The translations under genes and the position numbers were made by a program. From Palsa-504 sp963835775 (GTDB taxonomy: Bacteria; Actinomycetota; Actinomycetes; Streptosporangiales; Streptosporangiaceae), in contig CAWIHB010000007.1 of assembly GCA_963835775.1 (NCBI GenBank), positions 310,001 through 374,000 of the forward strand: a DNA stretch of 64,000 bases, read 5' to 3'. Shown here piece by piece: positions 26,739 through 34,490 of this stretch (position 1 is the first letter of the stretch; the number at the start of each line of letters is the position of its first letter). The notes below the pieces were generated by a model. That model worked only from the letters and a program-made list of their open reading frames with translations. It was not told where the DNA came from and did no database searches.

Positions 26739-26834
26739 GTCGCATCGCTCGTCCTGGTGAAACCACGGCGCCGTCCAGGTCCACCGGTTCCAGGGGTTCG
26801 GCGAAGTGGCTGGTCTCGTTGTGCTTCGCTGCCA

Positions 26835-28094
26835 TTAACGGCACCGTGTCTCATCGGACGGGCCGGAGGCTCGTTGTGACAAGCCGATCACCGAAGCGAA
26901 TGAGCTGGCGCGGCGCTCCCAGGTATGCCTGGCGGCGAATGCTATGCATTGACTGGCTCTTGCGAGGTCGTTCGTCGCGATGCTGGGGATGCCGTCGCCC
27001 GCCGCAGCGGGACTGCCGCTCGCCGCGATTCGGTGAATGGCATTGACAAAGTCAGCGCTGTTGCCGGCGAGCACTATGAGACGGTCGGCCCATCGGGCCT
27101 GTTCGCCGCGAGTGAGGTCGGCGCGCAACCAGTGAGCCGCCGGAATGTCCGTACTGACCACTGGCACACCCGCGCCAAGATACTCGAGCGTCTTCAGCGG
27201 AAACGATGCCCGGTTGAATGGTGTATCCCGATACGGTGTGATCCCGATATCGATGGCGGCCAGGTATGACGGCACCGCCTCGGCTGGGACCGGGCCCGTA
27301 TAATACACGCGTGACCTGTCGACCAATTCTTTAAACTGTTGCTGTTCCCACCTCGGATCCAGCGGGCCGACAATCAAGAGCGAGAATCCGGCGTCCGCGA
27401 TTGCATTCAGGATCGACAGGTCAATCCGATCAGATAGCTGCCCGATGAGACCTATAACCGGCTGAGGCAGATCCTCCAGCTCAGGCAGAGCCGCCGCCCG
27501 CGCGCCGGCCTCGACCGGCCAGCAGCCGTTAGGGATAACAACGGGGCTGGCGCCCAAGCCCGCCCACCGCTCTGCCAGCTGCGGCGAAACCGCCGCCACC
27601 ACATCCGCCTGGCCCACAATCCGGATTTCCTGCCGTAGCTGGTACCGCGCAGATAGGCCCATAAGCTCAGCTCCGGCCACGTAGTCGTCGGTACCATAGA
27701 AAACGTTTACGACGTTACTGCCCCAGTAACCGAGGAGGTCACCAGGATAGGTTGCCACTACGGCAAACGGCCGGATGCCGAGCCGGCGCAAAGCCCACCT
27801 AGTCTGCAGACGCACAAGTGCGGCCGTCGTCACGCGCATGCCAGGCCGGCTCAACCCCGGCATGGCCTTTGGCGTCAGGCGAGTGATTCGGCGAGTTACG
27901 ACCGAGATTTCCGGTCTGAGGGAATAAGGGGTTGCGCTGCGCCGCAAAGCCGCCGTAACTGGCGAGACTGGCGGATCGACCCAGAGAATACGGGCATGGC
28001 ACGCCATTGCTGTCACCATGTGCCGGTCGGTACCACGGATACCATCCCATGACACACCCGCCACCCAGACCAAGTAATGATCGGTTTCAGTCAA
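26835..28094 (-). CDS. Glycosyltransferase, GT-B fold (GT1/GT4-like)
   Basis: Opens YLVWVAGVSWDGIRGTDRHM, contains VVAAVSPQLAERWAGLG at the domain junction and has the C-terminal donor domain with PVIGLIGQLSDRIDL, YLAAIDIGITPYRDTPFNR and KTLEYLGAGVPVVSTDIPA, the E-x7-E-type region. About 419 residues from the TTG at 28094, which has GAGGAG six bases upstream; the frame extends to 28205 but without coding character. Similar proteins in exopolysaccharide loci transfer hexoses or N-acetylated sugars. Donor unknown. Confidence 0.78.
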   Translation of the reverse strand: MTETDHYLVWVAGVSWDGIRGTDRHMVTAMACHARILWVDPPVSPVTAALRRSATPYSLRPEISVVTRRITRLTPKAMPGLSRPGMRVTTAALVRLQTRWALRRLGIRPFAVVATYPGDLLGYWGSNVVNVFYGTDDYVAGAELMGLSARYQLRQEIRIVGQADVVAAVSPQLAERWAGLGASPVVIPNGCWPVEAGARAAALPELEDLPQPVIGLIGQLSDRIDLSILNAIADAGFSLLIVGPLDPRWEQQQFKELVDRSRVYYTGPVPAEAVPSYLAAIDIGITPYRDTPFNRASFPLKTLEYLGAGVPVVSTDIPAAHWLRADLTRGEQARWADRLIVLAGNSADFVNAIHRIAASGSPAAAGDGIPSIATNDLARASQCIAFAARHTWERRASSFASVIGLSQRASGPSDETRCR

Positions 28095-28234
28095 AACGAT
28101 CTCCTCGGGCGGGACGCTGCGATGCCGCCCGGGCCGGTTGTGACGGGACGCAGGATGGCCGGATGCTGGGTAAGGCAGTTTCCCGCGCTGAAGCGCGTGC
28201 CACACTTTTCCGCTGAGTTGACGGGCCCGACGAA

Positions 28235-29191
28235 TTACCTGTTGTGCGGGACACGGTCCCGGTGGTCCGACTGACGGGGCACGGTGGCCACGGGGACCGC
28301 GGGCCTGGCGCCGGCCGGCGGCGCGGCCGGCCGGGCGGCCACCGTGCCGGAGGCGGTGCGGCTGCTCTCGTCACGCAGCCAGGTCAGGTAGTCGCCGCGG
28401 GCGCGGGCGCGGCTGGCCCTGAGCCGAGCGAAGACGGCCACCGACAGGAAGTACCCGATCCGCGGCAGCATGCCGGGCCGACGCCGGATGATGGCGGTCA
28501 GGTCGGATATCCGCGTCTGGTCGGCCGAGCCATCCAGACCCTGTGCGCGTTCGATCTGCGTGGTCCCGGTCACGCAGCGGGTCCTGCGGCACAGCAGGCC
28601 GGCGAACGTCGTTGGTGGGTGAATGATGACCCGGGCGCCGGGTACTAGCGCCGTCTCGTGCGGTTCGAACATCAGCGATGCGGCAAGATCATCGGCCTGA
28701 AGCGGAGGCAGGCCGGCCAGGCGCCGGTGCCCGGCTTCGTTCACGGCGATGACCCCCCGGCCCCACAGCCCGCGCTGGACCCCTGGCAGCAGCGTCCAGA
28801 CGTCGTAGTACCAGCGCACCTGCCAAGGCCGTCCGGCCATGACCAGTTCGCGCCGCGGCGCGGCGGCCAGCACCCCTGGCTGGGATAGCGCCGCCGCCAG
28901 GGCCCGGACGTCGTCTATCCGCAACTCGAGATCCGCATCGACATAAATGCGCGGGAAACTTGCGGCAGCGCGGTCTCCCGCGGCCAGCGCCTCCTGCTTG
29001 CAGGCGACGGGAAGGGTCAGGACCCGGACGGCCGGCCCGAATGAGGCTGCCACTTCGGCGGTGTTATCTGTGCAGCCGTTGGCAACGACTATTATGTCCA
29101 TTTCGCCCAGGTCGGCACCATTTACGAGCTGCTCGAGAAGGCGCCGGATTACCTGGCCCTCATTATGCGCGGGAATAACGACTGTCGTCAC
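28235..29191 (-). CDS. Glycosyltransferase family 2
   Basis: A 318-residue protein that starts TTVVIPAHNEGQVIRRLLEQ, followed by DIIVVANGCTDNTAEVAASF and IYVDADLELR, which holds the DxD-type metal site. The last 60 residues are Pro/Ala/Arg-rich and probably disordered. It lacks the ED-type acceptor motif of the GT2 at 16377, so it is a different subgroup, close to N-acetylglucosaminyl or dolichol-type transferases. It lies on the same strand as the glycosyltransferase at 26835 and about 140 bp upstream of it. Confidence 0.75.
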   Translation of the reverse strand: MTTVVIPAHNEGQVIRRLLEQLVNGADLGEMDIIVVANGCTDNTAEVAASFGPAVRVLTLPVACKQEALAAGDRAAASFPRIYVDADLELRIDDVRALAAALSQPGVLAAAPRRELVMAGRPWQVRWYYDVWTLLPGVQRGLWGRGVIAVNEAGHRRLAGLPPLQADDLAASLMFEPHETALVPGARVIIHPPTTFAGLLCRRTRCVTGTTQIERAQGLDGSADQTRISDLTAIIRRRPGMLPRIGYFLSVAVFARLRASRARARGDYLTWLRDESSRTASGTVAARPAAPPAGARPAVPVATVPRQSDHRDRVPHNR

Positions 29192-29470
29192 GACACAGCA
29201 TTATGAACGACGGCGGCGGCCGCGGATAGCAATTGGCGGCGCGCCAGGAGATTTATTTCCGCAGCCACCAGGAACATAACCGAAATATTCAGGTGTTTAC
29301 CTGGATATTCGGGCAGGCATATTGCGCCCTAAAATGCAGAATCCGTGCGTGCGCGGCATATTAGCTGTCCGACACCGAACGCTGCCTTCACGGCTGGATG
29401 CCTGGTTGCTGCCGGTACAGCAGTTCCGGAGATCTGGGGCCGCGCGGACGGCAAACGACGGAGCTGGCGG

Positions 29471-29583
29471 ATCGGCGAGCGCCGCCGCCTGAGTGTGCCG
29501 TTGAATGGCCCCTCGCCGATAAACTCCAGGACGCGCTTCTCTTCTTGGTCCGTCAGCGCCGACAGCAGGTCGGCGGTCGCCAT
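29471..29583 (-). pseudogene. Relic of a NarL/DevR-type response regulator
   Basis: MATADLLSALTDQEEKRVLE then FIGEG matches the start of the LuxR-type DNA-binding domain; compare VAALSDQEKRVLDLVGEG in the regulator at 42925. In another frame, immediately after, comes QRHTQAAALAD, which matches QRRTQAAAFAV in the same protein. The roughly 30 residues between, the helix-turn-helix itself, are deleted. The receiver domain is also absent. Confidence 0.55.
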
Positions 29584-29855
29584 CCAAGTCATGAATCAAT
29601 GTGGATAGTGAGCCGGAACTCATGTCATCTTCGACCCAAGCCGTTAAAACCGTGCGAAATCAAGCCCATATCCGGTCAAGAGACCTGATTCGCCGAGCCG
29701 TACCTCCACGGAGGTGTTGAAGGTGGCCGTTCCGTCAGGAGCCAGCTTCTTGTAGCTTAGTTTTAACAAAACCTTGAAATAACCTGCGAATCACGCTTCA
29801 ATCGATATTGCGCCAATAGCGCGGGGGACAGGTTCCGGACTAAAGGGGTGCATAG
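29584..29855. other. Upstream region of the GH16 gene
   Basis: A 47-residue open frame on the minus strand around 29655-29800 (with KLAPDGTATFNTSVEVRLGE) looks protein-like but has no start signal and may be another relic. The rest should contain the GH16 promoter; AAGGGG at about 29841 is its ribosome site. Confidence 0.35.
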
Positions 29856-31169
29856 ATGGATCGCCCGGTAATGTCGCGCGTCCGCGTGGCGCTGAACGCG
29901 CTGATTCTGCTCGCCGGCTGCCTCGCCGGGGCCGCGGGGGCCGTGGCTACCGCGCAGCAGGCACTCGCGGCTACCGTGCCACCCGCTCCCCCAGGATGGA
30001 TCACCGTGTTCGGGGACGACTTCGCCGGCCCGGCCGGATCCGCGCCATCATCGGCGAACTGGTTCTACGACATCGGCACGGGTCTGGGCAACCAGGAGGT
30101 CGACCGCGACACGAGCTCGACCGCCAACGTCTACCTGGACGGTAAGGGCCACCTGGTGCTGAAGGCGATCAACAGCGGCGGCAGCTGGACCTCGGGCCGG
30201 ATAGAGAGCACCCGCGACGACTTCCAGGCGCCGCCGGGCGGCGAACTGGAGATGACCGCCTCCATCGAGCAGCCAGATCCGGCACACGGGCTGGGGTACT
30301 GGCCGGCGTTCTGGGCACTCGGGTCGCCCTTGCGGGCGGACGACAGCGTGCTCACCGCCGGCGAGATCGACATGATGGAGGACGTCAACGGCCTGAACGA
30401 GGCCGCGCAGTTCCTGCACGACGCGACGGGCAGCGGCGGCCACGTTCTGATCCCGTGCCCGGCCACCGGATCCGGCTGCCTGACCGGCTACCACACCTAC
30501 TCGGTGATCATCAACCAGACGAACACCAGCGCGGAGTTCCTGCAGCTCCTCATAGACGGCACGGTGGAGACCACGGTCACCGAGGCGCACGTCGGCACCA
30601 CCGCCTGGCAGGAGGCCTTCGACCGCGGCTTCTTCATCATCTTCGACCTGGCCATGGGCGGCCATTACCCGGACGCGGCCTGCGGCTGCACGTCCCCGAC
30701 TTCGGCCACGACATCCGGCGCGTCGATGAGCGTGTCGTACGTAGCCGTGTACGAGAAGGGCGGCAACTCCACGCCGACCGCCGCCCCAACCGCGACCGGG
30801 CAGGTCAAGAGCATCGACGGGCTCTGCCTGAGCAACCAGAACTCGCTGAACACCAAGGGCAACCCGATGTACCTGAGCGCGTGCAACGGCCGTTCCGGTC
30901 AGCAGTGGTCGCCCTACACCGACAGCACGCTGCGGACTGAGGGGGGATGCCTCAACGTGGTCGGCGCCGGCATCCGCAGCGGCACCGACGTGGACTGGTA
31001 CCCGTGTAACGGCACCGCGGCACAGACCTGGACCCATGAGTCAAATGGGGAACTGGTGAACCCGCACGCCAAGCTGTGCCTGACCGATCCTGGCGGCAAC
31101 ACCGGTTCCCGGCTCGACATCGAGACCTGCACCGGTTCGGCACAGCAGATCTGGACGCGGCCTTCCTAG
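29856..31169 (+). CDS. Secreted GH16 endo-beta-glucanase with ricin-type lectin domain
   Basis: A 437-residue exported enzyme. The signal peptide runs to about residue 39 (AQQALAAT). The GH16 domain follows, with the catalytic E-x-D-x-x-E in TAGEIDMMEDVNG and the substrate-cleft LGYWPAFWALGS. A Thr/Pro linker leads to a C-terminal beta-trefoil (about 310-437) with QW-type repeats: GRSGQQWSPYTD, GTAAQTWTHES and GSAQQIWTRPS. GH16 members with this motif hydrolyse beta-1,3- or beta-1,3-1,4-glucans. In this locus it may trim or release the cell's own polymer, or feed on plant or fungal glucan. Confidence 0.88.
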   Translation: MDRPVMSRVRVALNALILLAGCLAGAAGAVATAQQALAATVPPAPPGWITVFGDDFAGPAGSAPSSANWFYDIGTGLGNQEVDRDTSSTANVYLDGKGHLVLKAINSGGSWTSGRIESTRDDFQAPPGGELEMTASIEQPDPAHGLGYWPAFWALGSPLRADDSVLTAGEIDMMEDVNGLNEAAQFLHDATGSGGHVLIPCPATGSGCLTGYHTYSVIINQTNTSAEFLQLLIDGTVETTVTEAHVGTTAWQEAFDRGFFIIFDLAMGGHYPDAACGCTSPTSATTSGASMSVSYVAVYEKGGNSTPTAAPTATGQVKSIDGLCLSNQNSLNTKGNPMYLSACNGRSGQQWSPYTDSTLRTEGGCLNVVGAGIRSGTDVDWYPCNGTAAQTWTHESNGELVNPHAKLCLTDPGGNTGSRLDIETCTGSAQQIWTRPS

Positions 31170-31197
31170 CATTCCGGATTTAGCTCGCTACCACCGG

Positions 31198-31266
31198 TCA
31201 GACGGCCTGCGGGAAGCTGAACACGCGGTCCGGGTCGTAGGCCGCGCGCGGCCAGGAAAGCCGCAC
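31198..31266 (-). pseudogene. C-terminal relic of a BBE-type FAD-linked oxidase
   Basis: The minus strand reads LSWPRAAYDPDRVFSFPQAV and then stops. Berberine-bridge-type oxidases end in KxxYDPDxVFxFPQ(S/A)I, so this is the last twenty or so codons of one. Upstream the frame is broken (residues such as MGLLAAKSAIDADYP lie in another frame). Nothing else of the gene remains. Confidence 0.5.
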
Positions 31267-31726
31267 AAGTGATGTGTGCCTTGACGGCGGAATACCAAAT
31301 GAAGGCCTCTATCGCGGCATTCTTACCTACGGCAGGTCCGGGCCGCGGGTAGTCGGCATCGATGGCCGACTTGGCAGCGAGCAGGCCCATCCTCCTGCTG
31401 TTTTTGCGGACCCCTTAGGCCAGCGGCGCCGATGTTAGGACCAGCCGCTAGATTTTCGGTTTACCCCGAGAAGAAGGAGGCCAGCGGGTTGTGGAGCGCC
31501 GTACGCTTGCTAATGTATACCGTGCTAGACGCCTAGGGAACTAACGCCGGGAATCGCATCTGCAGACTAAAGACCGGATCCCGTGGAGTTTCACGTTGTT
31601 CCCGGCGAAAACGGACGCATTGGCATTGATTCGGAGAGGAACCATTCCGTTGACTGAGCGAGCCTTGCGCGTTCTGCGGCATATAGCTGGCGGGCGGGAA
31701 AAGGACGCCAGGGGGCAGTTCGCGGC
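31267..31726. other. Upstream region of the sugar transferase
   Basis: About 460 bp with no convincing gene. The part 31500-31550 holds an A/T-rich stretch (taatgtatac) followed by the phased CTAG repeat and is the probable promoter. Confidence 0.4.
31525..31544. promoter_or_regulatory. 8-bp-phased CTAG repeat upstream of the sugar transferase
   Basis: CTAG at 31525 and 31533 and CTAA at 31541 are spaced exactly 8 bp. The 12-mer CTAGACGCCTAG is identical to that at 42835-42846 in front of the response regulator. Confidence 0.5.
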
Positions 31727-33247
31727 ATGAGCGTATTCCACAGTGCGGTCGGGACCGACGGCCGCGTGCCGACCGACATGGATGCTGCCATCCCGGGCAC
31801 GAAGGCGTGGACGAGCGCCTACCTGCGCCGGGCGGCGCTGGCCGACTGGACCTGCGCCCTGGCGGCCGGCGCGGTGGCGGCCAGGATCCGTTTCGGGGAC
31901 CAGGCCTGCCTGCCCCTCACCTACCTGAGCCTCACCTGCGGGCTGCCTGTCGCGTGGTGGATGTCGGTACTGCTGGCCGGCGGCTATGACACCCGGTTCA
32001 TCGGGCTCGGCTCCGATGAGTTCCGCCGGATCCTCAGCGCGGCGGTCAACCTGACCGCGGGTGTGGCCGTTATTTCCTACGCGGCCAAGCTCGATCTGGC
32101 CCGTGGGTACCTGGCGATCGCCCTGCCGTCCGCGACCGTCATGGACCTGACGGCCAGGTACCTGCTCCGCAAGCGCCTGTACAGACGGCGCGTTCGGGGC
32201 TGGTATGTACGGCGAGTCGTCGCGGTGGGCCATGCGGTAGCAGTGGCTCGCCTGGTCACCGTGCTGCGCCGGGACACCTACCACGGCCTGGCGGTGGTCG
32301 CCGCCTGCCTGGTCGACGCGCCGGAGGGTGCCGGGCCTGATGGCACGGCTGGCGTGCCCGCGGCTCGCGTGCCCGCCGACGACATGCCCGCGGCCGACGT
32401 ACCGGTGGCCGGCGGGCTGTGCGGCGTCGCGGCGGCCGTGAGCCGGTTTGGCGCGGATACGGTCGCGGTGCTGTCCTGCCCCGAGATGGACGGCGGCCGC
32501 CTGCGCGAACTGGCCTGGGAACTCGAGAAGACCGGCACCGACCTGTTCGTCGCGCCCACCCTGCTCGATGTGGCCGGCCCGCGGACCACCATCCGCCCCG
32601 TGGCCGGGCTGCCGCTGCTGCACGTGGACCACCCGGAGCTGGCCGGGACCAAGCAAGCCGTCAAGAGCGCGTTCGACAAGACCTGCGCCGCCTTGGCGCT
32701 GCTCCTGCTCGCGCCCTTGTTTGCGGTCATCGCGATCTCGATCAGGCTCGCCGATCACGGCCCGGTGCTGTTCTGCCAGACCAGGATCGGCAAAAACGGC
32801 CAGGGTTTCACCCTCTACAAGTTCCGGACCATGGTGCCGCATGCCGAACAGCTCAAATCCCAGCTTGCCACTTATAACGAGGCGAACGGGGTCCTGTTCA
32901 AGATCCGCAGAGACCCACGGATCACCCCGGTGGGCGCCTGGCTGCGCCGCTGGTCGCTTGACGAGCTGCCGCAGCTCATCAACGTGATGATCGGCGACAT
33001 GTCCCTGGTCGGGCCTAGGCCGGCCCTGCCGGATGAGGTGGCCTGCTACAGCGGACACATGCGGCGCAGGCTTGTAGTCAAGCCGGGCCTGACCGGCCTG
33101 TGGCAGGTCAGCGGCCGGTCGGACGTGTCGTGGGAGGAAGCGGAACGGCTCGACCTGCACTACGTAGAGAACTGGTCGCTCGCCCTGGACCTGCAGGTGC
33201 TGTGGAAGACGGGATCCGCGGTCATCCGAGGTTCCGGTGCCTACTAG
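31727..33247 (+). CDS. Polyprenyl glycosylphosphotransferase (WcaJ/WbaP-like initiating sugar transferase)
   Basis: A 506-residue protein. Four membrane helices lie in the first 150 residues, followed by a degenerate Rossmann domain (about 160-290) and another helix (KTCAALALLLLAPLFAVIAI). The catalytic bacterial sugar transferase domain contains GPVLFCQTRIGKNGQGFTLY, KFRTM, LRRWSLDELPQLINVMIGDM, SLVGPRPALPDE and KPGLTGLWQVSGRS. It moves a hexose-1-phosphate to undecaprenyl phosphate, which starts the glycan repeat. The ATG follows a weak AGGGGGCAG site. The stop overlaps the next gene's GTG by 11 bases. Confidence 0.9.
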   Translation: MSVFHSAVGTDGRVPTDMDAAIPGTKAWTSAYLRRAALADWTCALAAGAVAARIRFGDQACLPLTYLSLTCGLPVAWWMSVLLAGGYDTRFIGLGSDEFRRILSAAVNLTAGVAVISYAAKLDLARGYLAIALPSATVMDLTARYLLRKRLYRRRVRGWYVRRVVAVGHAVAVARLVTVLRRDTYHGLAVVAACLVDAPEGAGPDGTAGVPAARVPADDMPAADVPVAGGLCGVAAAVSRFGADTVAVLSCPEMDGGRLRELAWELEKTGTDLFVAPTLLDVAGPRTTIRPVAGLPLLHVDHPELAGTKQAVKSAFDKTCAALALLLLAPLFAVIAISIRLADHGPVLFCQTRIGKNGQGFTLYKFRTMVPHAEQLKSQLATYNEANGVLFKIRRDPRITPVGAWLRRWSLDELPQLINVMIGDMSLVGPRPALPDEVACYSGHMRRRLVVKPGLTGLWQVSGRSDVSWEEAERLDLHYVENWSLALDLQVLWKTGSAVIRGSGAY

Positions 33248-34463
33248 CCGCCAGGCGCGCCGGGCACGCCCGCATGTCCTGATCCTGGTCCAGAATCTTC
33301 CCGTGCCGTTCGACCGGCGGGTCTGGCAGGAGGCACTGGCCCTGGTCGCCGCCGGATATCAGGTGCATGTCGTCTGCCCGCGGACCAGGGAGCATCCCCT
33401 CCGCCGCGAGACGCTCAGCGGCGTGCGCATCTACCGCTACCGGCCCGGCCCCGAGGCACGGCGGCTGGCGGGCTACCTGGTCGAGTACGCGGTGGCGATC
33501 GGGGCTCAGCTCCGCCTCGCGCTCACGATCCGCGCCAGGCACCGCATCGGCATCGTGCAGATCTGCAATCCGCCCGACCTGCTCTTCCTGGCTGCCCTGC
33601 CGCTGGTCGCGCTCGGGTCGCGGGTGATCTATGACCATCATGACGCATGCCCGGAGCTGATGATCGCGAAGGGCCACCGGCCGGACGGCCGGGCCTTCCG
33701 GCTGGCCAGGCTGCTCGAGCGCCTCACCTACCGCTGCGCGGATGTGTCGATCGAGACCAACGAGAGCTATCGCGATATCGCTCTGCGGCGCGGCCGGATG
33801 CCGCGCGAGGACGTGTTCGTGGTACGTTCCGCGCCCGAGATCACCAGGTTCGCCGGCGCGCGGCCGGACGAGAAGTGGCGCCGCGGCCGGAGATACCTGG
33901 TCGGCTACGTGGGCGTGATGGGCCGCCAGGACGGCCTGGATTACCTGATCGAGGCCGCCCGGATGATCATCTCGGACCTGCTGCGCCCGGATATCCAGTT
34001 CGTGCTGGTGGGCTCGGGTCCCGAGCTGCCGCGGCTGCGCGAGCGGGTCAGGTCCCTGGGCCTGGACGATCAGGTAGTGCTCACCGGGCGGCTGTCAGAT
34101 GAGGATCTCGGCACCGTACTGGCGACCGCGGACGTCTGCGTCAACCCGGACGAGGCCAACCGGATGAACGATATCTCCACCATGAACAAGATCATGGAAT
34201 ACATGGCCCTGGCCAAGCCGATCGTCCAGTTTGACCTGCACGAGGGGCGCGTATCGGCCGGCGATGCGAGCCTGTACGCGGTGCGCAACGACGCGGCCTC
34301 GCTGACCAAGTGCATTGTCGAGCTCATCGACAATGCCGAGGCGCGGGCCCGGATGGGGCAGTTCGGCGCCCAGCGGCTGCGGAGCTCGCTGAGCTGGGAG
34401 TCGCAGGTCCCGAGGCTGCTCGCCGCCTACGAGCGGGCCGCGGCCAAGCCCAAGTGCCGCTGA
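33237..34463 (+). CDS. Glycosyltransferase family 4
   Basis: A 408-residue GT-B enzyme. HVLILVQNLPVPFDRRVWQE is typical of WcaC/WbuB-like transferases, followed by IYDHHDACPELMIAKG. The donor domain has YLVGYVGVMGRQDGLDYLIE, FVLVGSGPELPRLRE and NDISTMNKIMEYMALAKPIV with the conserved EYMA site. It probably adds the second sugar to the lipid-linked sugar made by the gene before it, with which it overlaps. The start is a GTG with GAGG close upstream. Confidence 0.88.
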   Translation: MPTSRQARRARPHVLILVQNLPVPFDRRVWQEALALVAAGYQVHVVCPRTREHPLRRETLSGVRIYRYRPGPEARRLAGYLVEYAVAIGAQLRLALTIRARHRIGIVQICNPPDLLFLAALPLVALGSRVIYDHHDACPELMIAKGHRPDGRAFRLARLLERLTYRCADVSIETNESYRDIALRRGRMPREDVFVVRSAPEITRFAGARPDEKWRRGRRYLVGYVGVMGRQDGLDYLIEAARMIISDLLRPDIQFVLVGSGPELPRLRERVRSLGLDDQVVLTGRLSDEDLGTVLATADVCVNPDEANRMNDISTMNKIMEYMALAKPIVQFDLHEGRVSAGDASLYAVRNDAASLTKCIVELIDNAEARARMGQFGAQRLRSSLSWESQVPRLLAAYERAAAKPKCR

Positions 34464-34490
34464 TCTGCGACCGGGCATCGGTTTCTCGCG

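Noticed and set aside
29650..29855. Riboswitch (c-di-AMP or c-di-GMP type) before the GH16 gene
   Set aside because: Wall hydrolases often have one, but I could not find the conserved core of either class here.
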